Below are positions 63,914 to 64,000 of a stretch of 64,000 nucleotides of DNA, one piece after another; positions within the stretch are counted from its first letter, which is position 1, and the number at the start of each line of letters is the position of its first letter. This DNA is from Candidatus Nyctobacter psychrophilus (GTDB lineage Bacteria; Vulcanimicrobiota; Vulcanimicrobiia; Vulcanimicrobiales; Vulcanimicrobiaceae), in assembly GCA_014305025.1 (NCBI GenBank), contig JACRTY010000005.1, positions 95,828 through 159,827 of the forward strand, written 5' to 3'. The notes beneath the pieces were generated by a model. It saw nothing but the letters and a program-made list of their open reading frames with translations, did not search any database and was not told the DNA's origin. The translations under genes and the position numbers were made by a program.

Positions 63914-64000
63914 ATGAATGACGATCAGCACCCTGCAGGCGAGGGGCCGGGCGACTTTGGGCAGCGCCGGCGCGGCGGACGACCGCGCCTGCCGCAGACC
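63914..64000 (+). CDS. Start of a gene after yidC, probably Jag/KhpB
   Basis: ATG 63914 follows GAGGAG and the frame is open to the window end: 29 codons, MNDDQHPAGEGPGDFGQRRRGGRPRLPQT, low-complexity and charged. In the conserved rpmH-rnpA-yidD-yidC order the next gene is jag (KhpB, a KH/R3H RNA-binding protein), so that is the likely identity. The domains are beyond the window; the assignment rests on position only. Confidence 0.55.
   Translation, partial: MNDDQHPAGEGPGDFGQRRRGGRPRLPQT

Overview
The window is high-GC, gene-dense bacterial chromosome around the replication origin of a diderm (LPS-making) bacterium. Conserved blocks show this: dnaA-dnaN-recF-dciA-gyrB on the minus strand, rpmH-rnpA-yidD-yidC-(jag) diverging from dnaA with a DnaA-box cluster between them, and a full outer-membrane set (tamB, bamA, three OmpH/Skp genes, lpxD, lpxC, fabZ, lpxA, lpxB, lptF/G, lptB, lptC). 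The min cluster, an SLH-domain porin and cyanobacteria-like DUF3084/YqgF neighbours suggest a deep-branching diderm lineage; Candidatus Eremiobacterota (WPS-2) is my best guess, but that is inference, not proof.

Layout. 1-1789: two tandem S41 (CtpA) peptidases. 1851-9625 (minus): minC, two adjacent minD genes, minE, rodA, a 635-base gap rich in hairpins, then an RNase E/G with very basic tails. 9796-14116: M48 metalloprotease, DUF697 membrane protein, a 106-base palindrome, a small unknown gene and an aquaporin. 14127-21202: RDD, SpoIIM, DUF58, MoxR, DUF4350, DUF4129 and a membrane protein (a MoxR-type envelope module). 21241-28223: MOSC protein, recR-ybaB-dnaX, a RecQ with a UvrD/PcrA-like C-terminal domain, and a secreted protein. 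28230-32901: glycosyltransferase, TPR protein, SLH porin. 32986-39238: YqgF-like, DUF3084, LptF/G, LptB, LptC, O-antigen-ligase-like protein, LpxB-related transferase. 39268-39838: wreck of a type I restriction-modification locus. 40070-61813: envelope genes running directly into the replication genes. 61814-64000: oriC and the rpmH operon.

How it fits together. On the minus strand a nearly gapless run of 16 genes links chromosome replication (dnaA to gyrB) to outer-membrane protein assembly (tamB, bamA, Skp-like chaperones) and lipid A synthesis (lpxD to lpxB), ending in a UDP-sugar-hydrolase-type phosphatase that overlaps lpxB and could supply the otherwise absent LpxH/LpxI step. Lipopolysaccharide export and ligation genes follow beyond the restriction relic.

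A theme that cuts across the window: at least five conserved genes (recF, recR, lpxD, a GT4 glycosyltransferase, an RDD protein), and possibly a TPR gene, have no ATG/GTG/TTG where the family's N-terminus should start, but have CTG, ATT or ATC exactly there. This is either relaxed start-codon use or a sequence-quality artefact, and it matters for annotation. No tRNA, rRNA, CRISPR array, intact insertion sequence or prophage was seen.
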